DNA from: Paulownia fortunei
Taxonomy: Eukaryota; Streptophyta; Magnoliopsida; Lamiales; Paulowniaceae
Reading direction: 5' to 3'
DNA length: 64,000 nucleotides
Assembly: GCA_019321725.1 (NCBI GenBank)
Contig: CM033107.1
Span: 14,747,445 to 14,811,444 of the forward strand
Made by a program: the position numbers and the translations under genes. The notes beneath the pieces were generated by a model. The model did no database searches. It saw nothing but the letters and a program-made list of their open reading frames with translations, and was not told the DNA's origin. This document shows positions 11,074-23,994 of this stretch, piece by piece (position 1 is the stretch's first letter; the number at the start of each line of letters is the position of its first letter).

Positions 11074-12791
11074 TGCTATAACTTTAAAATTGTAAACCCA
11101 AGTGCAGGTTATGTCAAGTAATAAATTTTTCGGGAGTCCAAGGTCGATCCACAAGAAAGTTATTTGAAGTTTTTATATTTATATTTCTTAAAAGATGGGT
11201 TAAATATTGTTTAGATTATAAAGAAAAATTTATGCTATAATTAAGAAATCAAAGAAATAAAAGTATTGAGAATTAGGGATCCGCTCTTGAGTTTTGGATA
11301 GAGGAATAATTATTTATTCTTTTTACCTCTTTTATATACCACTATTGGAATCCATACATAATGAAGGTTCTAACAGGAAGATGTTATCAAATAACTCATG
11401 CATTAAGGTAATCATGATATTGTCTTACTGTTTGCAAATTATCTTTAACACTAATACTTGTTTATGGGATCAAAAATTTATGCACATCTTCGTCTACAAT
11501 AAATTAATATTTCATATTAGCAGTCGGTATAATAAAACCGTACAATAAGCTAAATGAACCCAAGTATTTATTGTGACATTGATAATATATAAATCAAGAA
11601 TTATCACTAAACAAGAAGGGTTTTAATGCCAACACTTATTTATGAGATTAAGTATTTTTGCACACTTTTGTCCACAATAAATAAAGGTTTTATGTTAGCA
11701 ATCGATATAATAGAATCGTACAATAAGCTAAATAAACCAAATTATTTATTTTACCATTGGTGATATATAAATCAAGAATCGCCACAAAATAATAATACAA
11801 CACAAATGAACATTATACACCTTTATAATTTTTTCTCTTTCTCCGTCAAGAGGTTCACCCTTTCTCCTCAACTAAATGAAATTTAGAAAGACATAATGAA
11901 AGTAGAAAAGACTAAAAATAGAAAAAAACTAGAGAATACATTTCTATTATTACTAGAAAACTTAAATTACTATTAGAAAAATTTTCCTAAAGAAAGATAA
12001 CAATAAAACTACAAGAGCCCCTACTTATGGTAGAAGGTTGCCTAAATTGGCATTTCCAAATTCATAGCAAATGCACTCCACATTAACTTTAAATGTGCTC
12101 TAAACTCACATGTCCTTTTTAGATCTGAATTTTGTCACACATTTTTCTACATGAAATCAACTGATTTTGGAAATGTGATCAACATGAAAGCTATGTATTT
12201 ATCTTTTATTTCATTTTTCAACTTAAATCACCTAATTCCAACCATAAGGGAGAAAGTTATGCTTGATTTAATGAGATGTATCAACATAGATAGGTCATTT
12301 CCAAAGTACACACTTGAACGAATTTGTTGCTACAATCAAGGTTGAATTGGGTTAAGTTTCCAACAAAAACGTTGTAATTCTATATCTTGGCTTTCAAATG
12401 AAGTAAGATTCAGGTCTATGTGGCTTTTGAAAATTAAGTTATGCCTAAAATACGAAAACTGCACAAGTCTAAAAATATATTTATTTTGAGCCCAACAATC
12501 ACTTGCAAAGTCCAAGTAATTTCTTGCATATATTTTGATCTACCCATGATGGATTTAGAAAAAAATGGCCTTTTTCTTCTAATTATGATGTTTTTTTATC
12601 CAATAAAATATTATCTCACAAATTACTCACGAAACGTGTTGTTTTCTTTGGTTTTAGTTTGGCTCTTTTTTTATCTCTTTTTATTTATTGACTCCCTAAC
12701 ATAAAATATTAATAAAATTAGTATTAACAAGAATAAAATAAGGAAAGTATAAAGGATTTGATATAAAAATATGTCAAAATATGCACTTACA
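11074..12791 (-). repeat. LTR-Y, complete copy (Y1 5' LTR)
   Basis: The 1,718 bp run from TGCTATAAC to GCACTTACA on the plus strand, so the LTR has TG...CA ends. The 178 bp subrepeats start at 11443 and 11621. On its left is the primer site. On its right the X spacer is cut at a point where the other X copy (3645) continues without a break, so this LTR edge is an insertion point. Short ORFs inside it (11294-11548, 12151-12345, 12441-12704) are LTR sequence. Confidence 0.8.
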
Positions 12792-13839
12792 TATTCCAAC
12801 CCAAATTTCTTCTGTAAGCTCACCTTGTCAATGATATTTCTCTAAAGCTCCAAATCATTTTTAGAACAAGGGTAGGATAATAGCGTATTTACGTTAGGTA
12901 ATAAGATATGGTTACCACAGAGAAAGGTTTATTTATTGAAAGGCTTAAAGTGGCTTACTATGGGGGATTTAAACTTGGAACATGACTTGGGGAACAAGCT
13001 CATTTGACCATGCTGCCAAAAAGCCTAATGCCTTAATCATTTTTCAAGTTCGTTCGCCTCAATAGACCAAAAGGAAAAGTTTTAACACTCAAACCCTACA
13101 TGTCGAAAATCCAAGTGATGATTAAAGCGAGGGCATAACAACTACCTATTTGACATGCTTGTCTCCATACCGAATAACATAACTATTTGTCGAAAAAGAT
13201 TTGAGTATAATTATCACAAAAATATATTAACCAAAGTACATCAATGTCCAAAACGACATCCATCATTAATCAAACCACATTATTCATGCTTAATTTTAAT
13301 CATTGAAGTTGGAAAAACATCTACGACTCAAAAAATAAATTTGACAATTCACAAACTTTTGTTAAAAACTTCACAAACTTGCTATATTATGCAAAAATAA
13401 AAATGAAAAATTATAGAGGTATGTCTCAAGAGTGTTAAAGTTATCCTTTACTCTGCCACCCTTTTCAAGGTTGTACGAACCAAAAAGAAAACACAATTGA
13501 ATTTTTTTAAGAAAAAAAACTAGAAAAACACACATTGAACGCACAAGACCTGATATCAACTATCCCCTCCCCCAACCTAATCGAGATATTGTCCCCAATA
13601 TCGAAAATAGATAGGAAAGTAGAGTTTAGAAGATATTACCTGAAATGTGACCTATTGGAAAATAAAGTTGAAACAACACAATATATACACTATTAGTTGA
13701 AACCATTAAGGATTAATTTCACAGGCTGAGAATTAAATTTATTTTCTCTATTTGACAATTGTCTTTGTTGGACCAATCCACACGAGCAAAGATTGGATCA
13801 GGTTTTGGCACATATGCTAGAAGTTGATCAATCAGTTGG
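12792..13839 (-). other. X2 non-coding spacer
   Basis: This is collinear with 3641-4693. A purine-rich tract lies at about 13563-13575 (minus strand GGTTGGGGGAGGGG). There are no RT or integrase motifs. The sequence passes directly from the truncated protease (13840) to the LTR-Y edge. Confidence 0.65.
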
Positions 13840-14052
13840 TCAAGTATTGGTGGTATCAAATTGCAAGGTAATAGTGGATGGCTTGACTTCTCCAATTCTT
13901 AGTTTCCTAAAAATAGAAAGTGGCATCAAATTAATGTTTGCTCCAAGATCACATAATGCTTTATCAAAGAAAGATCCTCCTACAGTACAAGGAATAGCAA
14001 AACTCCCTGGATCCTTTAATTTTTTAGAAAGTTTTTTTTTGTAAAATGGCAC
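13840..14052 (-). pseudogene. X2 aspartic protease, truncated
   Basis: The minus-strand ORF has KKLKDPGSFAIPCTVGGSFF and ALCDLGANINLMPLSIFRKL, the N-terminal half of a gypsy aspartic protease with a DLGA-type active site. After ITLQ it runs into FDTTNT-stop instead of the usual (A/T)DRS...P.G..EDVLV segment, so the C-terminal half is deleted. Confidence 0.85.
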
Positions 14053-15735
14053 TACACTCCTCTATGAGATTCATGGTTTTAAACTCCACCAATTGCCTTT
14101 TTCTTGACATCACATCTTTCATGAACTTGGCGTAGTTGGGAATTTGCTCAAGAGCATCTACAAAAGGAATATTAATATGAATTTTCTTGAAGATTTTCAA
14201 AATTTTTGCAAATTGTGAATCAATTTTTTTCTTTTGAAATCTCTGTGGAAAAGGAATGGGAACATTAGATTGAGAAGTTTCAAAGTTAGAAGTAGATTTT
14301 AACTTGTCATCCCCTGTTTGTTCTTTTGATTACATTTCTTCTTCATTTGGTTGTTCCTCTGTAAGACTTTCACTTGAAGTGCTTGCTATTGGCTCATCAA
14401 CTTTTGAACTTTTCATTTCCAACCCCTTGATTTTGGTTCCACTTCAAAGTTGGATAGCTTTGCAATGCTCCCTTGGATTGATTTCCGTATTACTTGGAAA
14501 GTTTCCTTTATGTTTTTGAGCATTAATTTCAGTAGCAAGCTATCCACTTTGAGTCTCCATTGATTTCATTTGAGCTCCTAAACTTGAAGCTAGCTGCCCC
14601 AATTGAGTCTCAATGTTGTCTATCTTTGCTTCATCCTTATTCAATCGGGCTTTTGTCTCACCAATGAAAGTGTTGATCAAATCCTCCAAAGATGCTTTTT
14701 TCTTACCAACTTGAGGGTTGGGATGTGGTAGATTGTTGTAATCCAGTGGAGGTTGAAGCACATTTCGATTATTGGTATAGGAAATCTTCTCAACATTTCT
14801 AAGCCCGGGATGGTAGTGAGTAGATAGTTGATTTCCCTTGAAAATGAAATTATGATTATTGACAAAGTTTACCTGCTTATTACCTTTGGTTTCCATAAGT
14901 GAAGTGTTAGTGGATACCATGGAGTCCATTCTTTGAGAAGCTCCATTAGAAGTCAAAGCTACAATTTGGTTAGAAAGAGCAGAAACTTATGCAGCTAATT
15001 GTGTAAATGAATCTATCTCAAGAACACTGGAAACCTTTTTAATAGAAGACCTCTCGAAAGGCCATTGATAGCCATTAGTAGCCATCTCCTCCAGCAAAAT
15101 ATGGGCTTCATTTGCAGTCTTAGACATCAAAGTCCCACGTGCGGCAGCATCTATTATGGTTTGAGTTTACCCATTCAAACCATTGTAGAAGTATTGTACC
15201 TACTGCCAATCCTCATAACCATGTTGAGGACACCTTCTTAGAAAATCTTTAAACCTCTCCCAAGCTTCATATAGTGGCTCAAAATCTTGTTAGCGGAATT
15301 GAGCTATCTCACTCTTGAGTCGAAGTGTCTTGCTTGGTGGAAAGTACTTATCAAGGAATTTTTGTGTCAAGTCATTCCAACTTGGTATGCTATATGGTGC
15401 AAAAAATTGTAACCATAGCCTAGCTTTGTCCCGGAGTGAGAATGGAAATAAGTAAAGTCTAATCGGGTACTCCATTCATTTTGATGGTATCATAAATCTC
15501 CAAAAACATGGCTGAGTGTTCATTAGGATCCTCCACCGCACTTCCTCTAAATTGGTTTTGTTGCACCATGCTAATGAGAGTTAATTTAAGTTTAAAATTA
15601 TTGGCATTGATCGGTTGTCGAGCTATTCCAGAGTAGTTTGGTTCATGGTTGGTTGAAAATAGTCCCGAATAGCTCGTTGTGGTGGTGTTGTTGCAGTGCA
15701 AGATTAGCGTTCACATTAGCATTGTTGATGTTATC
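14053..15735 (-). pseudogene. X2 gag polyprotein, broken
   Basis: On the minus strand the pieces run in order. 15701-15459 covers the N-terminal part with PINANNFKLKLTLISMVQQ and the DPNEHSAMFLEIYDTIKMNG motif. 15475-15290 is the capsid-like core LFPFSLRDKARLWLQFF, with QKFLDKYFPPSKT. 14956-14540 is a C-terminal segment with a likely coiled coil (KIDNIETQLGQLASSLGAQM). These are the hallmarks of Athila-type Gag, which packages the element's RNA into particles. Frameshifts and stops separate the ORFs. It is the least decayed coding part of the X family in this window. Confidence 0.85.
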
Positions 15736-15962
15736 CGCCATGGTTTGATTGTCAACTCTTTTTGATGCTCTAATAGCTCAAAGAGTTCGCTCAATTTATG
15801 GATCAAAATAACCCAAGTCAAGACTCCTAGCCTTGCGAATACAAATACGTATAATCCAATACAAGGCAAAACAACATCAAAATATGGGAAGAAAGTAAAA
15901 ATAATCTAAAATAAAATCAAGACTAAGTCATACCAATATTAATGCAATTAAGATAAAACAAT

Positions 15963-15979
15963 CCCCGACAACGACGCCA
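15963..15979 (-). promoter_or_regulatory. Primer binding site, tRNA-Asp type (X2)
   Basis: The minus strand reads TGGCGTCGTTGTCGGGG, one base away in the first half from the canonical tRNA-Asp complement. It lies 6 bp inside LTR-X at 15986. Confidence 0.85.
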
Positions 15980-15985
15980 AAAACT

Positions 15986-17610
15986 TGTTCGTGAAATATT
16001 TTGTAAACTGCAAGTGCATAGTGTTAAAATTTTAATACAACAATGAGTTGAGTATTGTATCCATAAGGATTGTGATCACAAATTGCATCAAGTACCGTAG
16101 TTCAAATAGTCCCAACTTTATTTAGAAAATCAAGTGATGATTGGTCAACAAAGTAGAGTAAGATAAAAAATGCAAAGACAAGAGTGGTGTTCATAGAAAC
16201 TATATAACAAACACCTTATGAGCAAGAATTTCTAGAGGAATGACTCACCTAATTATCACCTATGTTCTTCCTTCCAAAATATATCAATTTAAGTTAACAA
16301 CACATGCAAGTTAAGAATTTCTAAGCTCATCAATTCCCTCTCTCGAGTGCCTAATTAACTATGAGTTCTAACATGAATTTCAATATCTCTATAAAATTCA
16401 AGAGTAAAACTCTACAAAAGTTCAATGAATTCTTCTTCAAAACTTCAAAGGTTTCATAAGCTTCTCAGCTCTATGATTTCTAGGTTATGTTATCCCTATG
16501 ATCATGTATAATCTTCCCTTTCTCGAGTGTCGAATCTCATACGTCAAATAATCTCAGTTAGTGGTCAATTAATCAAGATGAAATACTAAATAAGATAACA
16601 CAAACAAGATGAATAACTTAAACTAATATTATTTGAAATTCAAAATATAAGATCAAATAAGTTTACACCATTCTCTAGAATGAAAAGTTTAGTTCATTAT
16701 GGATAAATACAACTTCAAGAAATAAATAAGAAAGAACATCCAAAATTTTCACCAATTTGTGAAGTGGATGTAATGGTTGAAACTCTCCTTGTCTCCAAGA
16801 ATGGCTTGTCTCTAAGAATGGCTCTTTGTCTCCAACAGTGGCTTCCTCTTCTTCAAGAATGGACTTCTTCTCTCCAAGTCTCCTTGTTCTTTTTTCTTTC
16901 TTGGCTTTCCCTCACTCCTCTCCCCTCCAAAAACTCATTTGGAGCTCTTAGAATCCCTCAAAATAGATGGGAGATGCTCTAAAGAGGGGAAAACTGCCCA
17001 TTTTGACATTACTTGTCCACTCGGCAGTGCCTTGATACTGCATATTCTATCCAAAATAGTGTGTGCAATGCCTAGTTGCTACACTTGTTGTTCAGGATCA
17101 GTTTTTACAGTGCTTATATTCTTTTTCAACTGATTTTTCACCACTTTCTAAAATAAAATGGCTTTTGGTATCCATATTAATTGTAGCTCTATGTCTTGGC
17201 TTTCCAGTGGCACTTGAATCAACTAAATAGACATCTTTGGAGAGAATTATGCTTGAAATACCAAGATATATCATCTTAAAAAATTTCAGCCCAATACTGA
17301 CTCTTGAACTCGATTTTTGTCATTGAGATCGATAGAATTAGATTTTGTGGTAAACATGAAAGTTATAGATCTATCTCTTCACTTTCAATAGTTCAAGAAT
17401 TATTTAAAATACAAAAACTACCATCAGTCACATCACAATTTGGATTCTTCAACATTTCAACCATGTTTTTGGTTTCTTTCCATTTTCTTCTCCTTTTGCC
17501 ATTACCTACAAGATTTCAAACTAAATGCATAAAAAGTAACAAAACACTTGAAAACAAACCAAATGTTAATCAAAAGGTATATGAATTGTTGATATAAAAC
17601 CAACTTATCA
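15986..17610 (-). repeat. LTR-X, complete copy (X2 5' LTR)
   Basis: The 1,625 bp run from TGTTCGTGAAA to AACTTATCA on the plus strand (TG...CA ends). The X2 primer site lies on the left. On the right it abuts a purine-rich stretch (minus strand GGGGAGGCAGTCCGGGG) of the Y2 internal region, at a point where Y1 (about 7050) continues into other sequence. So this LTR probably entered Y2 here. The ORFs at 16764-17133 and 17304-17597 are LTR sequence. Confidence 0.8.
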
Positions 17611-19060
17611 ACCCCGGACTGCCTCCCCTATACACTAAATGAATTTTTCTTTCTACTAAAATTCTACTAAAGTTATTGGATGCCCCTATAAATTCACCAT
17701 TTTTTTTCTGGATTGGTTCCTCAAAAGACACAAAAATAGTTGAACTTGCAAGTGGAAGATACTTTCATTTTTTTCTTTTTATTTTTTTTTAAGTGGGTTG
17801 TGCAAAAATAAAGTAAGTACAGTGCTATTTATTGATGTGTAAATAGGGAATGCATTTATTGCAACTTTTTTTTGTTAGAAAGGTTGAAATTAAGGACACA
17901 AAGTTTGAAAAAAAATTAATAACTACACGTGAGCATACACGTAGTTGTGACTGTGGCTCACATCTTTTTCTGATTTTACATCCAGTAACAGCTTAAACAC
18001 TCTCTATGGGTCTAAAATATGTTTCCCATCCAGTTTTCTTATAAATTGGCAAACATAGTCTTTTAATGTTTTATTCCTAATACTATAACGCTCATATTCA
18101 TCCTAAAAGTGATTCCATAAATCAAGAATTGCACAATGCACAAATCCACAAGAATGCATCTCAAGAGTTAATCAAATATCATCTAGAGACTCCTTTCTCA
18201 CTCCATCTATAATGAATTAGATTTTATCTTCTCGATTTTTAGAAATCATTTTTAAGGAATGACACTTTGTGTTGAAAGTCCATCGAGCACATTTGTGATA
18301 AACATGCATTTTTTTGCCCTTCGTTTTTTTTAATATGTGTTTTTACCAAAACCAGACATGTATTTAGTAAGAAAGTTTAAAAACTCGTATGAAAACTCAC
18401 CTGCTACTCTTACCTTTGCATCAATTATCCATCGTATGTCCCTTGGGATGCCCTTGTGCGTGTATCCTTAATCTTTCAATCCTACTTTTATAAATTTTTA
18501 AAATTATATTTTTAGGAAGAAAAGGAAATCGCTTCTTAAGAATTAGAAGAATGTCATCTATTTTGAAAAGAACAAGAAAAGAGACTGAGAAAAAGAGAAA
18601 AAACTTTGTACAGAGATTTCAATTGTTCAGAAAATTGATAAGTCCGACTTTAATAGCCCTAGAATACCATTATCCACCACTTAAACGAGAAGGATCCTAT
18701 TTTTTATAATTTTCATAACTTTTGCAAAAAGTACAAGAGTCTTTAAAAAGAGTAGGTCAATAAAATCCACACTACAGAATATTTCCAGCGGTTTTCTTTG
18801 TCGAAAAATGACTACCATATGCACTTACATGATAAAAATTAAAAAAAATACAACTTGCTACATTGTCAGGATACATTTTCAATTAGGACAAAATAAAATA
18901 GAAAAAAGTAAAAAAAATAGATGGATAAATATAAAAGGGAATGAGAGTTAAAGAAAACAAATATGTGATAATCAGCTCTCATAATCTTATTTTCCATCCG
19001 TTGGATTGCCTCCCAATACGTGTTTGGTTTAATGCCCTCAACCCGACATTGCCTCCTTCA
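17611..19060 (-). other. Y2 non-coding 3' spacer
   Basis: There are no ORFs of note. Near 18990-19060 the minus strand carries ACACGTATTGGGAGGCAATC, the type of sequence that normally follows integrase in Athila and Tat elements. Here it directly follows the protease segment, showing where pol was lost. Confidence 0.65.
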
Positions 19061-20030
19061 TCACTCATCAACATTTGCCACTAAAGCCATCGTCCATCCA
19101 ATCACCATCTTATAATTTTGAAGCACCCAAATAAATTTGTTCACTAGTAATTGAGTGAGGTCTTTAGCAATGCTGACAAGTGGTATTTCTTTCTCACCTA
19201 AATAGACATATTTAAGATGGTCCGAGATTGGTTTAAGCTGCATTGTAGGTAACTGCACAATAGAAGATAAAAGCCTCTCATTAGATATTAGCAATTCGAC
19301 ATAAGAGACATCATATCTTGATTTTTTTAGCAACAAATCTAGCCACATTACATCATTCTCCACATCCCTCAACATTTGCACATACAACTTGTTTTCTTTT
19401 AAATCCTCCACAAGGAGATATTTTCGTAAAGTAACCTCCACTCCATCCTTGTTTATGATCTTAAGCATTTGTTGTGACTTGGAATCAATAATGTCAACTA
19501 TAGAAACAACATTCACGTCACTAGGATATCCCATGGCTTCAAAAATATTATATTTTATAACTTCACCATCAAACATCATAGTAAGAGTGCCATCATGAAT
19601 ATCAATCTTAGCTCGGGTTGTCTTCATGAATGGTCTTTCCAAAAGAATGCGTGTAGGATTAGGGTATGTGTTATCCTCCATCTCAAGAACATAAAAATGA
19701 GTAGGGAAAACTAATTTATTCAATTCCACAAGAACATCTTCCACAACCCCTATTGGATATACATTAGATCTATCAGTCAATTGTATGACAATACCAAATT
19801 TTTTAAAGGTTCTAGATTTAGAGAAACATTAATAGAATATGGTATAACATTAATCGATGCTCCTAAATCTAACATACATTTTTCAAATCTAATCTTACCA
19901 ATGGTACAAAGGATGGTAAAAGTGTCCAAATTCTTACACTTTGGAGGGAATTTTCTTCGAGAACCACCGAAACATTCTTCTCCACACTTACTTTTTCATC
20001 CTCATCAATTTTTATTTGTTAGTGCATAGC
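19061..20030 (-). pseudogene. Y2 aspartic protease and RT-linker remnant
   Basis: The active site KCMLDLGASINVIPYSI is readable at about 19845-19890 on the minus strand. A frameshift then leads into the 239-codon ORF 19780-19061, which starts TDRSNVYPIGVVEDVLVELN, continues through RPFMKTTRAKIDIHDGTLTM, and ends with the linker KYVYLGEKEIPLVSIAKDLT. The reverse transcriptase that should follow is absent. It is the longest repeat-derived ORF in the gypsy block and an ageing relative of 7870-8700. Confidence 0.85.
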
Positions 20031-20099
20031 TCATTGTGTAACTTAGCATATCGAGGCACCTGCTTCATTGCATCAAGAAGATGGATGTTCACCTCCACT

Positions 20100-21480
20100 T
20101 TTTGAAAAGTCTCAAGGATCTCCTTATTTTGCTCATTTTTCTAAGAATTTGCTAACCTGCTAGAAAAAGTTGGAGGTGGAACATAAGTATAAGAGAGAGG
20201 TTTAGGAGTGGTTACAGACTTTGAATTCTTCTTAGGATGAATATTCTTTTCAACAACTTTTTTATTTTGAAGAGTTGTGATCGAATTAGCCTCTTTGATT
20301 GAATTTTCCCCTAAAGAAGAGACATGACACTGAGTGGAAGGATAAAGTTGAGGTTGAGTAGGAAATTTACCTTTTTCATGAGTATGCAAAAGAAACTATC
20401 AGTGTTGAAATTGTGTTTTTTATCTCATTGATGGCTTGTGATGTCTGGTTATTAATGTTTCTTTGTGCATGCACAATTCTTGCAAAATTTTCTCAAGAGA
20501 TTTTGTATGTGGAGCTGAATAAAATGGGAAGTTTGGTAGCTTTAGTTAATGTAGTAGTTGGGTATGGTTCTCATCTTGCCAACTAAAATTGAGATTATTT
20601 CTCTATTGTGGATTATAAGTTTCAGAATATGGAGAATGAAAAGTCTTGTGTTGAAATACTTAGACATTCATTGGTGGAGTGTCCCACAAATTCACAAATG
20701 CTACAAATTTCTTCATCTTGCACATATCTGATTTTCTTTACTTTTTTAAGTTCCATATCCTTAGGTTTTCTTGTTAAACTAGCAATCCTAGCATTTAGAT
20801 CATCTTCTTGACTAAGGTAATATTTTTTTTTTTTACTATTAGCAAGATTAAATCTAATAGAACATTTGGAATAATTAACATTATGTCATGATTGAGAGTT
20901 TTCTGTCAAATGGTCTAGGCCTTCATTGGGTTCTTCATTAAGAAACTCACCATTATATAGTGTTTCAACAAATTATTTTGTTTCACGAGTTAAACCTTCA
21001 TAAAAGAAACTAATTAAGTGCTATTTTTTCAAAACCATGATGTAAACATGAATTCAATAAATTTTTAAATCTTTTCCAACATTAAAAGAAAGCTTCATTG
21101 GAATTTTGATAAAAAATTTGGATTTGTCTTTTCAAAGCATTAGTTTTATGAGTTGGAAAGAACTTTTTCAAAAATTTAGCTTGCATTTATTACGAAGTGC
21201 TAACTGACCTAAATTTTAAAGGGTTAAGAAAAGTTTTTATTTTATCTTTTAAAAAAAGAAAATAATTTGAGCTTAACAATTTCATTTGTACAAGTTTGAT
21301 TTTCAAAAGTGACACATACTTCATCAAATTCTTTCAAATGCAAGTAAGGGTTTTCAAAGTCTAAACCATGAAAATTACAGAGTAAGGGATTATTATACCT
21401 TGTTTGAATCCAAAGTTATTTGCATTGAGAGGAAAAATAACCAAACGGAGAAGAATTTTGAGGAGGTTGCAAGTAATAAC
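20100..21480 (-). pseudogene. Y2 gag polyprotein remnant
   Basis: This is collinear with 8800-10205. The C-terminal piece is the ORF 20389-20141. The gag core around 21000-21190 is heavily frameshifted. The N-terminal end at about 21470 passes without interruption into the leader, so it lacks the plastid insert found in Y1. Confidence 0.7.
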
Positions 21481-21606
21481 ACAAGGTACGTACCTATTGA
21501 TTCAGAATAATTTCTAATTAAACGACGAGAATTATGATTGCGATTTTATATAAACATATAACTGTAAAGAAAACAAACACACAATATTTACAAAGGGAAA
21601 ATATTT

Positions 21607-23448
21607 ATAAAAAAATTTCGAGAGTCCGAGGTCGATCCACAGGAAAGTGGTTTGAAGTTTTTAGGATTATATTTCTTTAAAGATGGGCTTCATATAATTT
21701 AGAATATAAAGAAAAATTTATGCTATAACTAAAAAATCAAAGTAATAAAAATATTGAGGATTAAGAATCCACTCTTGAGTTTTGGATTGAGGAATGATTA
21801 TTTATTCTTTTTACCTCTTTTAAATGCCACTATTGAAAATCCATACACAATAAAGATTCCAATGGAAAGATGTTATTAAATAGCTCATGCATTAAGGTAA
21901 TAATGATGTTATCTTACTGTGTGAAAATTATCTCTTAATATCATTTCTTGTTTAATGAATCAAGTATTTATGCACACTTTTCTCTACAATAAATCAAAAT
22001 TTTACATTAGCAGTCGGTGTAGTAAAACCTTACATAAAGCTAAATGAATCCAAATATTTGTTGTACCATTGATGATACATAAATCAAGAATCACCACAAA
22101 ATAATAAAGGTTTTAACACCAACATTTATTTATGGGATTAAATATTTATGCACACCTTTATCTACAATAAATCAAGGTTCACATTAGCAGTCGATAGAGT
22201 ATAATCGAACAATAAGCTAAATGAACTCAAGTATTTCTTGTGCCATTGGTGATACATAAATCAAGAATCACATATTTATGCAGACCTCTGTCTACAACAA
22301 ATTAAGATTTCACATTAGCAATCAATGGAGTAGAACTATACAATAAACTAAATAAATTCAGGTATTTATTGTGCCATTGGTAATATATAAATCAAGAATT
22401 ACCACAAAACAAGGAGGGTTTTAATCAAAAATTAAAATAATAATTCAACACACTTGAACTTTATGCACCTTTATAATCGTTCCTCTTCTTCCATAAAAAG
22501 GTTCACCCTTTCCCCTTATCTAAATAAAATTTAGAAAGACATAATGAAAATAGAAAAGACTAAAACTAGAAGAGGAATTAGAGAATATATTTCTATTACT
22601 ACTAGAAAACTTAGCCTAAACAAAGACAACAATAAAAATTTATTTCCTCCTCTAAGGGTTTTTATGTCTTGAATGCCAGCCCTTATTTATAGTAGAAGAG
22701 TGTCTAAATTGACATCTCTACATTGACTCCAAATGCACTCCAAATTAATTTCAAAAGTGCTCTAAATTCACATATTTTTTTCAAATTCGAATTTTGTCAC
22801 ACATTTTTCTCCATGAAATCAGCTGATTTTGGAAGAGTGATAAACATAAAAGCTGTGTAGTTATCTGTTAGCTTCATTTTTCAACTTGACTTAATTCCAA
22901 CCACTAGGCAGAAAGTTATGCTTGATTTAAGTAAATGTGCTAGCATAGATAGATTATTTTCAATACACATATTTGGATAAATGTTTTGCTATAATCAATG
23001 TTGAATTAGACTGAGCTTCCAACAACAAAGTTGTTCTATCTATTAGCTTTCCAATGAAGTAAGATTTATGTCCATAGGTCTTTTGAACATGAAATTATGC
23101 CTAAAATACAAAAATTGCATAGGTCTGGAAACATACTTATTTTGAGCCCAACAATCACTTGCAAAGTCTAAGTGATTTTTTGCATATATTTTGATCTACA
23201 CATGATGCACTTAGGCAACAGTGTCCCTTTTCTTCTAATTGTTTTGCTTCTTTAATCCAATAAAATATTATCTCCCAACTTGCTCACGAAATGTATTATC
23301 TTCTTTGGTTTTATTTTGGCTCTTTTTGATATTTTTTTGTTCATTGATTCCCTAACACAAAATATCAATAATAATATAATATTAATAATAATAAAGCATG
23401 GAAAGTAAAAAAATATTTGATACAAAAATATGTCAAAATATGAACTTA
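21607..23448 (-). repeat. LTR-Y (Y2 5' LTR), missing its primer-site end
   Basis: This is collinear with 11130-12791. Subrepeats start at 21933 and 22111, with further partial units to about 22430. Compared with Y1 (10990-11140), about 100 bp are missing at the left edge, covering the primer site and the LTR terminus. The right end (ATGAACTTA) abuts the copia A leader. Confidence 0.8.
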
Positions 23449-23994
23449 TTAGGTTAGACCTAATAATCCATGTCTACCATCAAAAGTAGTTCACATGATG
23501 ATGCTACCTTACTTTGTCATTAGTCATGAGTCGTGGAATGACATTGTAATGGAAAGTTGTGATCTCTACTAAGCATGGTGAAGCCCATGGGATGGACTCA
23601 TCTCAAAGTTGGCTATGGGTCGTGGAATGTTTTGATGCTCCATCTACATGGAGGTTTGATGGGTCTTGCTTGACACTTAATACTATATAGGCTTATAAAA
23701 TTGGGGTATATGGAAAAAAGTGTGGTAAACTATCTTAAAGGTTGCATGGAGATTAATCGTTAAAAGTTAGCTAAGCTTCAGTATGTTTTATGGGCTCATA
23801 AAATTAGAGCATACGATATATTGATTGGGTCTCGAGCCCACTAGGAAATAAGATTTCCTGAATTGCCATAAGGGGTGATGGAATTTGAATAAAACAGTGG
23901 GAGACATTTATTACTAAAGATCTGGTTATAAATGAATATGTTTTGAAAGAATGCTAATTTTTTGCCTCGTTTAAATTTTGTAGATTGTCTATAA
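23449..23994 (+). other. Copia A leader, 3' part
   Basis: This is non-coding leader upstream of gag. It is collinear with the reverse complement of about 48190-48725 in the inner copia element. The part nearer the primer site is missing at the gypsy junction. Confidence 0.7.

Larger units (their letters stand above)
2193..23448 (-). mobile_element. Nested or tandem block of gag-protease-only Athila-like gypsy elements
   Basis: From left to right the block reads: LTR-Y fragment, X internal, LTR-X (inverted), LOG fragment, Y internal, LTR-Y, X internal, LTR-X, Y internal, LTR-Y. Internal regions run on the minus strand. The primer sites next to LTRs (11051-11067 and 15963-15979) match the tRNA-Asp type (TGGCGCCGTTGYCGGGG) typical of Athila-like Ty3/gypsy elements. 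Each internal region is only 3 to 4 kb and goes from protease straight into an untranslated spacer, so reverse transcriptase, RNase H and integrase are absent in every copy. The families must have depended on another element for replication. The order of insertions cannot be settled by eye. Confidence 0.8.

Noticed and set aside
13557..13580. Polypurine tract next to a hidden 3' LTR in X2
   Set aside because: The tract GGTTGGGGGAGGGG looks right, but the sequence after it does not match the start of LTR-X, and homology with X1 runs through it, so it is kept as part of the spacer.
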